64,000 nt of DNA, from the NCBI GenBank assembly GCA_003550325.1, contig QKWP01000684.1, positions 88,638-152,637 on the forward strand, read 5' to 3'. Within the stretch, counting starts at the first letter, position 1. Every line of letters starts with the position of its first letter. Under the pieces are notes generated by a model. It was given only the letters and a program-made list of their open reading frames with translations, did no database searches and had not been told where the DNA came from. Source of the stretch: Gigaspora rosea. Taxonomy: Eukaryota; Glomeromycota; Glomeromycetes; Diversisporales; Gigasporaceae. Of this stretch, positions 22,676-31,617 are shown one piece after another. Position numbers and translations under genes: made by a program.

Positions 22676-23324
22676 ATCTATAATTAGAAATATAATAGTT
22701 TATTTTTTTATAGCTAACTGTGGGGTGAGTGAAAATAAGTGTTTAGAATAGTTTTTTGTATATAGTAATAGAATTAGATGTGACGAAATGCAAAAGTAGT
22801 TTAAAATATTTGTAATAATATAAAAATAATACGTAATATATAATAAAGCATGTAATAATAATTAAAAATGTATATTTAATAAATGTAAAATATAATATAT
22901 AATAATAATAAATAAAAAAATATAAAATTTTATATAAATTGCGAAACCATGTAAAATATTGCGAAAACCTGTAAAAAAGCATGATTATGTGAATATGTAT
23001 ATTATTTATTTATTTTTTAAAAAATTTTAAAAATTTGTGAAAATTTGCAAAATATTGTGAAACATTGCGAAAATATCAAAATATCACCTCCTGCGCGCAT
23101 TAGTTTATTGATCTGCATGAGTACGCGACCTTTGTAGGAGAGGGTAATTTGCATTGTTTTAGTCTATTTCGCAATATTTCGCAATATTTCGCAATATATT
23201 TTAAAATGTTTTAAAATAATAACCATAATATTACTGTAATATAACATAATATATTACGTAATATACTGTGTTGATTGTAAGATTTTCGTAATATTACAGG
23301 CCGTAATATCTTACGTAAGATTAC

Positions 23325-23601
23325 ATATATATAATTCGCTGATGTTGTTGTAAAGAAAAGAAAAGATTTGAGTTTTGGCTATATTAGATGTCGAGAAAGT
23401 AGATAATGTATTAAAGTCTTCTAGGATAATTGGATAATAAAACTTGTTGAATACATTGAATTGTAGCTTGTTGAGTATTATATCTGTAGGTTTGATTTAT
23501 AGATGAGAGATATATAGAGATCATTCTAAATTTAAAATTATGTTTAAAATAAAGATCAATAGCAATGGTGGCTTCAGGATGGCTTAGTATTTTATAAACA
23601 T
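23325..23601 (-). pseudogene. LINE-B endonuclease, middle part
   Basis: Minus strand: A-T-I-A-I-D-L-Y-F-K and R-M-I-S-I-Y-L-S-S (about 23,570-23,500), then I-L-E-D-F-N-T (about 23,415), the equivalent of the ILGDFN block with Gly replaced by Glu. Upstream coding continues at 24,977-24,909 (G-T-A-I-M-L-H-N-S-I-K-F-Y-V-Y) beyond the inserted hAT-type element. Confidence 0.75.
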
Positions 23602-24900
23602 TAGTGTTCTGCATGGTCTGGTTCGATTTGGGTTTTATGCAAACTTGGACTCAAATTGATTTTTTATTTCAAGTTTTGTTCTAAACCCGGAATCGTGCTA
23701 TCATGACCCGGAATCAAACCAGTAGAACTGGTACCCAAATATATGTTGTGTGTCAGTTGTGCTAAATAAATTTGATTCTGAGATGGTTTATTATTTATGC
23801 TTCTAATTGAATGATAATGAATACAATAATAAAAACTATTTTTTTGTGTATATTGTATTACATTAAACAATTATTAAAAGTATTCATATGAATGCTATCA
23901 AGGAAAACATGTCATCAAGATTTCAATTATATTTTGTACCAGATACAATCTATTTAATTTATTAGGAATTATATCCGGTACAATATATAATTTAAAGCCT
24001 GATAAGGGTGGTGACAGATATTACGTAATATTTTAGGGGGGAGGGGGTCTCTGAAATCTTACGTTAAATATAGAAGTTTATAATAGCCAATCAAATTACT
24101 CTTATGTAGGGGGAGAGGGGTAGGGGGTATAGTAAAATTATATTACGTAATATATGTCACCACTCTAACAGGTCTTTCCTTTACAGCAGTCATATATTTT
24201 TACACTAGCTTTTTATATTAAAATATCAAAAAATCTAGCATCAAATAAGTCTTTTTTTTTTTTATCCCATGAATTAGATCATATCCATTAAAAAAGCAAC
24301 TTTAAAGTAAAATACTAGAATTCTATAATATGAGTACTGTACTGCAAAGTGAAAAACTATAAATTTCGAATTTAATACTTCAAGAATTATGGCCTACTGG
24401 CCCTTAAAATTTTAATGCAATAATATAAAAAAAAAATAAAGGTGGAAGAGCAGTGTTTCAATTGCATATTCACTAAAGCTTGTACATCTCGAGCTCAAAT
24501 TCAAACTGATGCAGTTTAGTTAAATCCATACCTATTTTAATTTATGCACGATACTTATGTTCAAATTAAAAGGTACTTACGATAGTAATAATTAGACTTG
24601 GTCAACTCGTAGCTCAAAAAAAACCCCCAAATTTGACTTCTATATAATAGTAAACACTATTAATTAAACACTCACCAGTTAAATTAATGATGAGTCATAG
24701 CTTGAAATTATTTAAATATATCAGTTACATGAATAATAAAAATTAGGTGATTAAATATATGCGATCCATGCAGGTTGTACCAGGTACCTGCTATTTTGGA
24801 CCCGGAATCGGTCAGTTCTGAAAAATTGTGGGCTTGAACCGGACCCGACAAGTCAGTTCCAGTTCGAGTTCAGGTTTCGGTTCGAGTCTGCAGAACACTA
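23602..24900. mobile_element. 1.3 kb non-autonomous hAT element
   Basis: A perfect 8-bp duplication ATAAACAT lies at 23,594-23,601 and 24,901-24,908. The ends are TAGTGTTCTGCA and TGCAGAACACTA. It splits the LINE-B endonuclease between F-Y-V-Y and K-I-L-S-H. It shares its termini with the MITE at 5989-6307 and GACCCGGAATC-type subterminal blocks occur at both ends. No transposase; it contains the Harbinger-like MITE at 24,006-24,165. Confidence 0.88.
24006..24165. mobile_element. PIF/Harbinger-like MITE with palindromic ATATTACGTAATAT arms
   Basis: TAA target duplication (24,003-24,005 and 24,166-24,168). The ends are GGGTGGTGACAGATATTACG and the complement of TATATGTCACCACTC. The interior is G-rich (TAGGGGGGAGGGGG) like family P1 and contains TAGCCAATCAAATTA. 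Confidence 0.75.
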
Positions 24901-24977
24901 ATAAACATAAAATTTAATAGAGTTGTGTAGCATAATTGCAGTGCCCTCTGCAGAGTTGTTTAAACTAGACTAGTAAT

Positions 24978-25310
24978 TAGGGATAGTAAAGTCAGTCCAG
25001 GTCCGGTCTTGGTCCTAGGACCTGTAAGTCCTATCACACAGACCTAAGGACCAGGTCCTTATATAATAAGTCCTAGAACTTATTTTCGACCAATAGGATT
25101 AAGTTCTTGGACTTAGTTCTAATACTTTCTAACCAATTAAAATTCTTTGTTTACTATTTTATTATTAATATTTTTAAGTTCTAATATATTTTATATTAGG
25201 ACCTATTGTGAACCTATGGATCTAGGTCCTAAAATTGGGACCAAGTCTTTAAAGACCAGGTTCCAAAACCAGGTCCTAAAGTCCCGGACTTGAGAACTTT
25301 GCCATCCCTA
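24978..25310. mobile_element. 333-bp hAT MITE, left copy of an inverted pair
   Basis: TAGGGATAGTAAAGTCAG ... TTTGCCATCCCTA, with many AGGACCTGGTCC-like modules. The flanks do not match each other (CTAGTAAT left, GTTACAGA right) but each matches a flank of the copy at 27,136, the signature of an inversion between the two copies. Confidence 0.9.
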
Positions 25311-25883
25311 GTTACAGATCACAAACATGATACTAATAAACTATTTCGAGATCTATTAAGCAAGTCATTTGATATATATCCAAAAGAAAACAAAAACCTC
25401 GAAAAACTTCAAATAGATTCTACAATATTTTATATTAATGCCAAACATGAAGCTACATTTAAACAACCCATACCTACTAAACTTTTTAACAAACTTGCTA
25501 GTGAAGCTAAAAAAAAATTTTGTAAAAACAAATCTACTCTTACATCTACAGGCCATCGCAATTTCTTCTTTTATAATATCTTACAGCTTACCAGAACATT
25601 GTTGCCCAAAACCACATATCTAATAAAGAACAAGCAATTTCTAACATTACATCCAACTTTATAAATACTAGCTTTCTGGCAAGAGTTATTACTTACTTGA
25701 TCTTTTTAAAACAGACCAAAAACCTTTCTTTATACAAATAGTTAAATATTACAAAAACACTGCATACTCTTTTGCAGAGAACATACTTTTTACTAAATTT
25801 AACATCAACTTTCAAACTCCTTTTGATATAGAAAACTCTCTTTTTATAAATACTTCACTTAACTAATAATACCTTAATCCCAA

Positions 25884-26163
25884 AAAGTACCTCTTCTATA
25901 CTCAATTCTAACAACACCTCCTTCTCAGAAGAGCTATATTTTTTTCAATAAACTGTTTTGTAGATATAGCAAGTGTATTTACAAAACAACTCTTTATCAT
26001 AGATACCAACTTATTACATACTTAAAGTACCTCTTCTATACTCAATTCTAACAACACCTCCTTCTCAGAAGAGCTATATTTTTTTCAATAAACTGTTTTG
26101 TAGATATAGCAAGTGTATTTACAAAACAACTCTTTATCATAGATACCAACTTATTACATACTT
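25884..26163. repeat. Tandem duplication of a 140-bp unit
   Basis: Two adjacent, apparently identical copies (25,884-26,023 and 26,024-26,163) start AAAGTACCTCTTCTATACTC. A second shorter tandem unit (AGATACCAACTTATTACATA) follows at 26,140-26,255. Confidence 0.8.
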
Positions 26164-26447
26164 CTGAAATACAAATTCAACAAAATCCAATCATCTTTAT
26201 TTCAGATACCAACTTATTACATACTTTTGAAATACAAATTCAACAAAATCCAACTACAAAAATATCTACTACATACTATAACTGATTTCTTTACTATTAT
26301 AATTTACCAACTCTATCATCATCAGAAACTATTGGATCCTTTCTAGAACATATACAGAACAACTACCCTCAGTACTATTCTCAACAATGTATTAAAATAT
26401 CTATTTATACTAACAAAACAAAAGATCACAAAGAAGCATATATGGGT

Positions 26448-26827
26448 TAGCATCAACTAAAACAAGACTTATGGCATTTTTTGCAAAAATAAGTTAACTA
26501 TACCATCATATAAAGCAGAAATTTTTCTATATAATTTGACATTTAAAGCATTGATTTATATAGTAAAATTTTTACCAATGCTTACTTTTTGAAATGCTTT
26601 TGAAATGCTATATACAATTAAATGTAATCTAAAATTAGAATTTGGATATTTGGTCATCGATCCTTGCTAGCAAAGTCATAGAAATGGATTCATGTGATTG
26701 GCTAACAAATGTCAATCCAACAGGTTATACTAATAATAGATCATCATTGTTATTGTTATACAAAATTCTAAACGTGATTTTCTCAAAATAGAAAAAAATC
26801 CATAAGTCTTGTTTTAGTTGATACTGC
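26448..26827. mobile_element. MITE with AGYATCAACTAAAACAAG ends
   Basis: The ends CATCAACTAAAACAAGACTT and AAGTCTTGTTTTAGTTGATA are inverted. Same family as the composite element at 3341-4570. Includes the CCAAT-type motif GTGATTGGCTAACA (about 26,695). The target duplication is unclear. Confidence 0.7.
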
Positions 26828-27135
26828 CTCATATATACTTACCTCATGGCTCTACACCTTTACCCAATCACTTTCTCTTATTCTTTGAAAATTTAATATA
26901 CTACTATGATATTTCACTTAAATCCTCATTTTTTAAGCCCAAAAGCAACAACTATATTCTACAACTCAATATTGCCACCCACAATATTCAGGGTTACAAT
27001 ACAAATACCAAGCGGCAACTTTGGAAAGAATACTATTTACAACATAATCTACACATTATTGGTATTACAGAGACCAAAATTTCATCTAACAAATCTAACA
27101 AATTCCTTAACACAAATCATTTTACCTATTACTGG

Positions 27136-27468
27136 TAGGGATGGCAAAGTCCTCAAGTCCGGGACTTTAGGACCTGGTTTTGGGACCTGGTCTTTAAAGA
27201 CTTGGTTCCAATTTTAGGACCTAGGTCCATAGGTCCACAATAGGTCCTAATATAAAATATATTAAAACTTAAAAATATTAATAATAAAATAGTAAACAAA
27301 AAATTTTAATTGGTTAGAAAGTATTAGAACTAAGTCCAAGAACTTAATCCTATTGGTCGAGAATAAGTTCTAGGACTTATTATATGAGGACCTGGTCCTT
27401 AGGTCTGTGTGATAGGACTTACAGGTCCTAGGACCAAGACCGGACCTGGACTGACTTTACTATCCCTA
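27136..27468. mobile_element. 333-bp hAT MITE, right copy of an inverted pair
   Basis: Nearly identical reverse complement of 24,978-25,310. Left flank ATTACTGG (27,128-27,135) and right flank TCTGTAAC (27,469-27,476). Confidence 0.9.
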
Positions 27469-27476
27469 TCTGTAAC

Positions 27477-27770
27477 ATAAGAACAGTTTGTGTATTTCAT
27501 GTGAGTATATGAAAGTTAAGGTGTTGGTAACAATCATTTCGTCTTTCTTGGAAATTATAAGTTTAAGTGGGGTAGTAAAAATTTTTTTAGTTAAATAATA
27601 AATTGTCAGCAGATTTGATATTTAAGAGAGTTACGGGTTTGCACTTTGTCTAATGGCTTGGAAAATTGCCAGTTATAAGTTGGGAAGATTTCTTCAAACC
27701 ATTCATTAAAATGTTCTTTGATATAGTTAGAAAGGTTTTTATTATATATAGATATAGTACAGTAGTATAG
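27477..27770 (-). pseudogene. LINE-B ORF1, N-proximal fragment
   Basis: Minus strand: N-Y-I-K-E-H-F-N-E-W-F-E-E-I-F-P followed by Y-N-W-Q-F-S-K-P-L-D-K, then, after breaks, V-T-N-T-L-T-F-I-Y-S-H-E. The coding leads directly up to the 333-bp MITE and continues in the inverted block. The start codon was not identified. Confidence 0.55.
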
Positions 27771-27830
27771 ATAGAATCCAATTTATGCAGTATGTAGATC
27801 ATATATTGAGTTAACCGACCCCCATATAAA

Positions 27831-28112
27831 GGAGTCGTTTAAAGCAGGGTGCAGTTATATGATTTTGACTTTTTAATTAAAGTTAGGGTAAGGGTTAGCG
27901 GCAGTTAGGGTTAAGAATAGTATTATAGTAAAATTGCCTTCCCGACATTTTTTGTTATTCCCCAAGGTAGGTTTTGACACTCGTTTCTTGTATTTTTGCG
28001 TTTTTTCACTTTTTTTCTTCTTTGTTTCTTTGTCGGGCTGATCCGGGTTGATCAAAACAAACAAGTTGATTGGCGCCATATCACGTGATTGCACCCTGCT
28101 TTAAACGACCCC
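27831..28112. mobile_element. hAT-type MITE, GGAGTCGTTTAAAGC ends (copy 2)
   Basis: 282 bp, inverted relative to copy 1 at 9895. An 8-bp duplication CATATAAA lies at 27,823-27,830 and 28,113-28,120. The terminal CGACTCC reads CGACCCC on the right, and the seven bases before the left duplication are also CGACCCC, so the two flanks match over 15 bp. It sits 46 bp upstream of the F-box gene start. The interior includes TTAGGGTAAGGGTTAG, telomere-like. Confidence 0.9.
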
Positions 28113-28121
28113 CATATAAAG
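28113..28121 (+). promoter_or_regulatory. TATA-like box of the F-box/WD40 gene
   Basis: CATATAAAG lies 38 bp before the start codon, and another copy (27,823-27,830) was created as the MITE target duplication. The spacing would give a very short leader; the role is inferred from position only. Confidence 0.4.
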
Positions 28122-28158
28122 TGCGATCAACATCATCCACTGATATTTTTTTTTAGCC

Positions 28159-29753
28159 ATGTCTTCTCAAGATCTTGAAAGCGCGCTTTCAAAATTTAAA
28201 GTACTCAACAGAGAACAACGTAAAATTTTGTGAGTGAACAATATTTTAATATAATAATATGATTAAATAATTATTAATGAATTTTTTTTGTCATAGTTTA
28301 AAAGCATTAGTCGAAGATTGTACTCCACACGAACTTTATACATTACAACAAGCCTTACAAATCAAGAACCATGGTAGTTTTGATATTGTTGGAACCTTAC
28401 CTCTTGAACTCTCTGTAAAAATTTTTGAATACCTTAATTGTAGAGATCTATGCGCTTGCCGAAAGGTTGTAAAATACAATATACCAATAGCTTTATTCAG
28501 ATTGTTTTTAACCCTTTGCTATTATATGTCGTTAAGATATGCCAAAAATGGAGAAGCATTACAAAAGATCCCACTATTTGGAGGGCCAAATGTTTAGAAA
28601 TCCTCTACTATGATAAAGGATCAATCTCAGCAAGTGACATGGAAGATATTCCAAAAGAAGGCTGGGAAAAATTATATATTAAATTATATCGACGAGATGT
28701 TAACTGGGACAATGGAAGGGTTCAAAGAGTTAGATTTCTAAAAGGACATAGGGATCGTATAACTGATTCGAAATTAAAAGGTAATATTCTTGTCACTGGG
28801 TCAGCGGATAGAACGGTGCGAATTTGGAACGTTGATACCGGCCAATGTGAACATGTATTTACCGGAAATGTTTTTAGTTGTGTTGATTTTTTACCTGAAG
28901 AAAAAGTCATAGCTGCTTCCACTTATTTCCGGTAAGAATATTACATAATTGATCATCACTTTCCAAAACTTTAGAGGTAACTAACTAGATTTTTTCTTAT
29001 TTTGTTATTTTTTTCTAGGTCTTCCTTTCTTTGGAGCATGGAAACTAAAGAGTTGTTAGGCGAGTTTAATGGTCATGTGACTGCTGTAAGATGTATCAGT
29101 TTATCAAAATCTTTTATCGCGTCTTGTTCTTTCGATGGGAGCGTAATTGTTTGGAACTGGAAATCTGGTGAGAAAATTGCAACAATACCAGCAGATGTAA
29201 GTTTTTTTTTTTTTTTTTTAGATAAATCCACAAATTTTATGCTTATTTTATTTTCATTCTAAAGTCAATTGCAGTTCGAATATTGGATACCATAATTTTA
29301 TCACTTAGTAGTCAAAAAATAGAAGCGTTTGATATAAATGATGGAACATGTATTTTTTCATCTCCATTTGAAGAAGGATTGATAGGCTGGTCCTATATCC
29401 AAAATTATTTATCGTCAATAGAAAACCCACATGATGACATTTATAGCCAGTTGCTATCATCACTATCGGTAATTAAGGGATTAAGTCATCATTCTTCAGT
29501 TCGTGTATTTGATTTCGATACACATAAAAATAGATTTGTGCGCATAGATGGGCAAATGCCGTCAGCTGTTTTATGGTTAACATTGTTCGACTATAATTAT
29601 AGGTCAAAGATGATAGAATATCCTTTTAATGATAACTCCATGGATTTAGATATTAACAAGGAAATATTTAGAACTATTAACGTGGATTGTCGTCGTATTG
29701 TAGCCGGATGTTTAAGTGGAATTATTGTTCTTTTAGAGTTTGATGAAAATTAG
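28159..29753 (+). CDS. F-box/WD40-repeat protein, five exons
   Basis: Exons 28,159-28,229, 28,297-28,465, 28,537-28,931, 29,019-29,196 and 29,265-29,753 join in frame across four GT-AG introns of 67-87 nt to give 433 residues. Residues 56-99 form an F-box (L-P-L-E-L-S-V-K-I-F-E-Y-L ... C-Q-K-W-R-S-I ... W-R). WD40-type blades follow from about residue 145 (G-H-R-D-R-I-T-D ... L-V-T-G-S-A-D-R-T-V-R-I-W-N, then G-H-V-T-A-V-R ... C-S-F-D-G-S-V-I-V-W), with weaker blades to the end. In this family the F-box binds Skp1 of an SCF ubiquitin ligase and the propeller binds substrate; that is family knowledge. The two clear blades plus degenerate ones suggest a divergent propeller. The ATG at 28,159 is the first after the MITE, and exon 1 ends at a good GTGAGT donor. 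Confidence 0.85.
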
Positions 29754-30354
29754 CTATGTTTATAACGCACATTATTAATCCACCAACAAATGCACCGTAT
29801 TTCGACATGAGGAGTACTAGGGTCTCTTACGCTTTACACCGGTTTTATTGATTTAGACTGGTACAATGTATATATAGAAGGGGATATACTGTTTGGGGAT
29901 TTTGGGATCTCGTCGCAAGGGAGTCAAATTGGGTTTCCTCGTATTAAAACAGCCCATTTTGCAGTATAAAAAAATCGAGTAAATCAGTTTAAAAAAATGA
30001 TCTACAAATAATATTTATGTTAGTGATTCGACCGGGCATAAACTTAAGAAGCCCCAGATTCAAAATCGGGTTGTTAATGTACTTCGGGTTATCCAGTTAG
30101 CCCTAGATCAAACCAGCTGTTAACCAGCCGCTTAGCCGGCTGATAGTTTTATTAGCTGGCCTATTCCTCGTAATAAAATTATCGTCCGTCACATGGACTA
30201 TCGTCAAGATAGAAGAATATGTGGTCATTGATAATAAAATTATTAGCAATTGTTTGGTGTAACATATGACAGTTCATGTATACCACTTTTTATTCATTAC
30301 TTTGTTTTTTTTTTCCAACCATTTTTATCACATAAGTGTGTCATGAGTAAGTAC
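29754..30354. other. Intergenic, downstream of the F-box gene
   Basis: Only short palindromic AGCCGCTTAGCCGGCT-like motifs near 30,125 and a repeated TAATAAAATTAT motif (30,171 and 30,231). No gene. Confidence 0.4.
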
Positions 30355-30583
30355 TATATAATGACAAACCACCGAAAAATAAAATTTTTTGGGGCGCATT
30401 TTTTAGGGTTAGGGGTTAAGTTTATAATTTATATTAGATAAGTATAAGTGGGTTTTAGAGGGTTAAATAGAAACCCACATTTCATTCTAATCTGATTTCA
30501 TTACAAGGTTTAATCACAAAATTTTGGTCGAGATCGATGATGAATTTTGCCTAAACTCGCTCAATTTTACTAATAAACAAATA

Positions 30584-30722
30584 GTTCAGACCTCCCTAAA
30601 TGCACCAAGTAATATAACAATTATAGATTTTGATCTCTCTAAATGCACACCCCCTCTAAATGCACATTTTTGAAATTTTTTTACTATGGTCCCGAGGGTG
30701 TGCATTTAGAGAGGTCCGACTG
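30584..30722. mobile_element. Tc1/mariner-like MITE (CTAAATGCA family)
   Basis: The right end GAGAGGTCCGACTG is followed by TA and the left end GACCTCCCTAAATGCAC is preceded by TA. The ends are inverted over ACCTCYCTAAATGCAC. Related to 46,639-46,956, whose ends are CAGTCAACCCTCCATAAATG and AGGTCTGACTG. Confidence 0.7.
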
Positions 30723-30813
30723 TACTAAGTTAAATTGCCCAGATACTACTTCTGCTATAGCATAGCTGGCCAAGATCACCAATATCTAAACGAAAATAGA
30801 AACAATTAAAAAT

Positions 30814-31137
30814 CTAAACCTTCCCGGTAACTTTCAAAACAATAGGGACTACTACTCCTGTCAGAGCAGTAACTATTAAAGTTCCTAAAGCCAATTGAAA
30901 GTCTTTTCTTTCTTTCCAAATCGGTTTATCTTTTTTTATTTCTTCGATGCTGTTTAGGCCTTGTTCTATTTGGTCTATTGTTTGTTCTTTATTAGTTCCT
31001 GAACTGGTTGGGTAATATTTTCGGAAGCGATATCAGCATTATATCTAAAATCAGCATTGTCTTCGGCAATATTGCCGATATTAGAGTTTCCTTGCTGAGT
31101 GGCGATGTTGCCACCTATTTTAATATTAGGGAAGTGA
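30814..31137 (-). pseudogene. Unknown protein remnant with a C-terminal membrane segment
   Basis: The minus strand reads I-G-G-N-I-A-T-Q-Q-G-N-S-N-I-G-N-I-A, then after one frame shift (near 30,985) I-E-E-I-K-K-D-K-P-I-W-K-E-R-K-D and a hydrophobic stretch L-A-L-G-T-L-I-V-T-A-L-T-G-V-V-V-P-I-V-L before K-V-T-G-K-V and a stop at 30,814. The Asn/Gly repeats plus a single predicted transmembrane helix look like real former coding. No family recognised. It is enclosed by the inverted repeats above, so it may be cargo of an element. Confidence 0.5.
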
Positions 31138-31455
31138 GATTTATTTTATTGCATATTGTAATTTTACAACTTTTCTAAATAAAGAACGAATTTGGAAAAA
31201 TTAGAGTGAGAAGTAAATTTCTCCTTTTTATTAACTGTCGCAAATCATAATTAAAATGAAATATCGATTTCTATTTAACCCTCTAAACCCACTTATACTT
31301 GTTTAATATAAACTCTAAACTAATCTCTAACCCTCCCAACCCTAAAAAATGCGTCCCAAAAAATTTTATTTTTCGGTGATTTGTCAATTTTTTTATATAT
31401 ACACCATATTTCATTTTAATCTGATTTCATTATCTGTTATGATCTGTCACATTAA

Positions 31456-31617
31456 CTACTCTTCTGGCAGATATTTGCCTGTTTGTTTTTGTTTTTCCAA
31501 ATTAGTCTCTTGTAATTGAGAAGCAATATCATCAATATCAGAAAGGGTAATTTGATATTGTTCAGCAGTTATTTTTTGCTGTATCGCTGATCCAGCTCCG
31601 GATTCAATTAATTTGCC
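31456..31617 (-). pseudogene. Unknown polar C-terminal fragment
   Basis: The minus strand gives S-G-A-G-S-A-I-Q-Q-K-I-T-A-E-Q-Y-Q-I-T-L followed by S-D-I-D-D-I-A-S-Q-L-Q-E-T-N and a stop at 31,456. Codon use and amphipathic pattern look genuine. No start or upstream exon found. Same strand as the remnant at 30,814, possibly the same locus. Confidence 0.4.

Larger units (their letters stand above)
15100..22682. mobile_element. 7.6 kb hAT transposon (degenerate, formerly autonomous)
   Basis: The ends TATAGATGCTGGTGAAATTA and its near-complement (TAATTTCATCAGCATCTATA) are inverted, and an 8-bp target duplication ATTAG[G/A]AA is present at 15,092-15,099 and 22,683-22,690 with one mismatch. Inside both ends lie arrays of TGGTGAAATT-type satellites in opposite orientation. 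A hAT transposase relic is on the minus strand (19,964-17,178). At 7583 bp it is larger than most hATs, swollen by at least three miniature insertions and a palindrome (20,727-21,046). The right end of a second copy is at 46,244. Confidence 0.85.
13360..23324. mobile_element. ~10 kb inverted-repeat element inserted in LINE-B (hosts a hAT)
   Basis: GTAATCTTACGTAAG at 13,360 pairs with CTTACGTAAGATTAC ending at 23,324, followed inward on both sides by TTACG...CYGTAATAT and by TTCGAAATATTTCG-rich arms (13,380-13,520; 23,160-23,300). LINE-B endonuclease coding lies immediately outside both ends. The pairing extends a little further out (CATCAGCRAATT at 13,340 and 23,334), so the exact terminus is uncertain and no clean target duplication was found. 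Without the hAT at 15,100-22,682 it would be about 2.4 kb. No own transposase was recognised. Confidence 0.6.
25311..27135 (+). pseudogene. Inverted LINE-B segment: ORF1 remainder and endonuclease start
   Basis: The plus strand carries the piece of LINE-B missing from the minus strand. From 25,311 there is Lys/Asn-rich ORF1 sequence (D-H-K-H-D-T-N-K-L-F-R-D, then L-A-S-E-A-K-K-K-F-C), degraded sequence to about 26,440, then from about 26,960 the endonuclease opening L-N-I-A-T-H-N-I-Q-G and I-I-G-I-T-E-T-K-I, ending F-T-Y-Y-W at the MITE. The next motif in family order (G-T-A-I-M-L) lies on the minus strand at 24,950. A tandem duplication (25,884-26,163) and a MITE (26,448-26,827) are inside. 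Confidence 0.8.
9266..27770 (-). mobile_element. LINE-B, a non-LTR retrotransposon shattered by nested insertions
   Basis: Minus-strand coding fragments occur in the expected order from high to low coordinate: ORF1 (27,770-27,477), an inverted block carrying more ORF1 and the endonuclease start (25,311-27,135, read on plus), endonuclease middle (24,977-24,909 and 23,601-23,325), endonuclease end and linker (13,359-12,326), then reverse transcriptase (10,740-9,266). Skipping the inserted elements restores continuous motif order at most junctions. It is the oldest layer in this region. The ends are approximate; the 3' end is lost at about 9265. Confidence 0.8.
30355..31400. repeat. Inverted ~130-bp repeats enclosing a gene remnant
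   Basis: 30,355-30,474 and 31,262-31,400 are reverse complements over blocks such as CACCGAAAAATAAAATTTTT, CGCATTTTTTAGGGTT and ATAAGTATAAGTGGGTTT. Just beyond each block in the plus direction the same ATTTCATTYTAATCTGATTT occurs in direct orientation (30,478 and 31,408). A MITE (30,584-30,722) and a coding remnant (30,814-31,137) lie between the arms. Whether this is one element or two MITE copies is unresolved. Confidence 0.6.
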
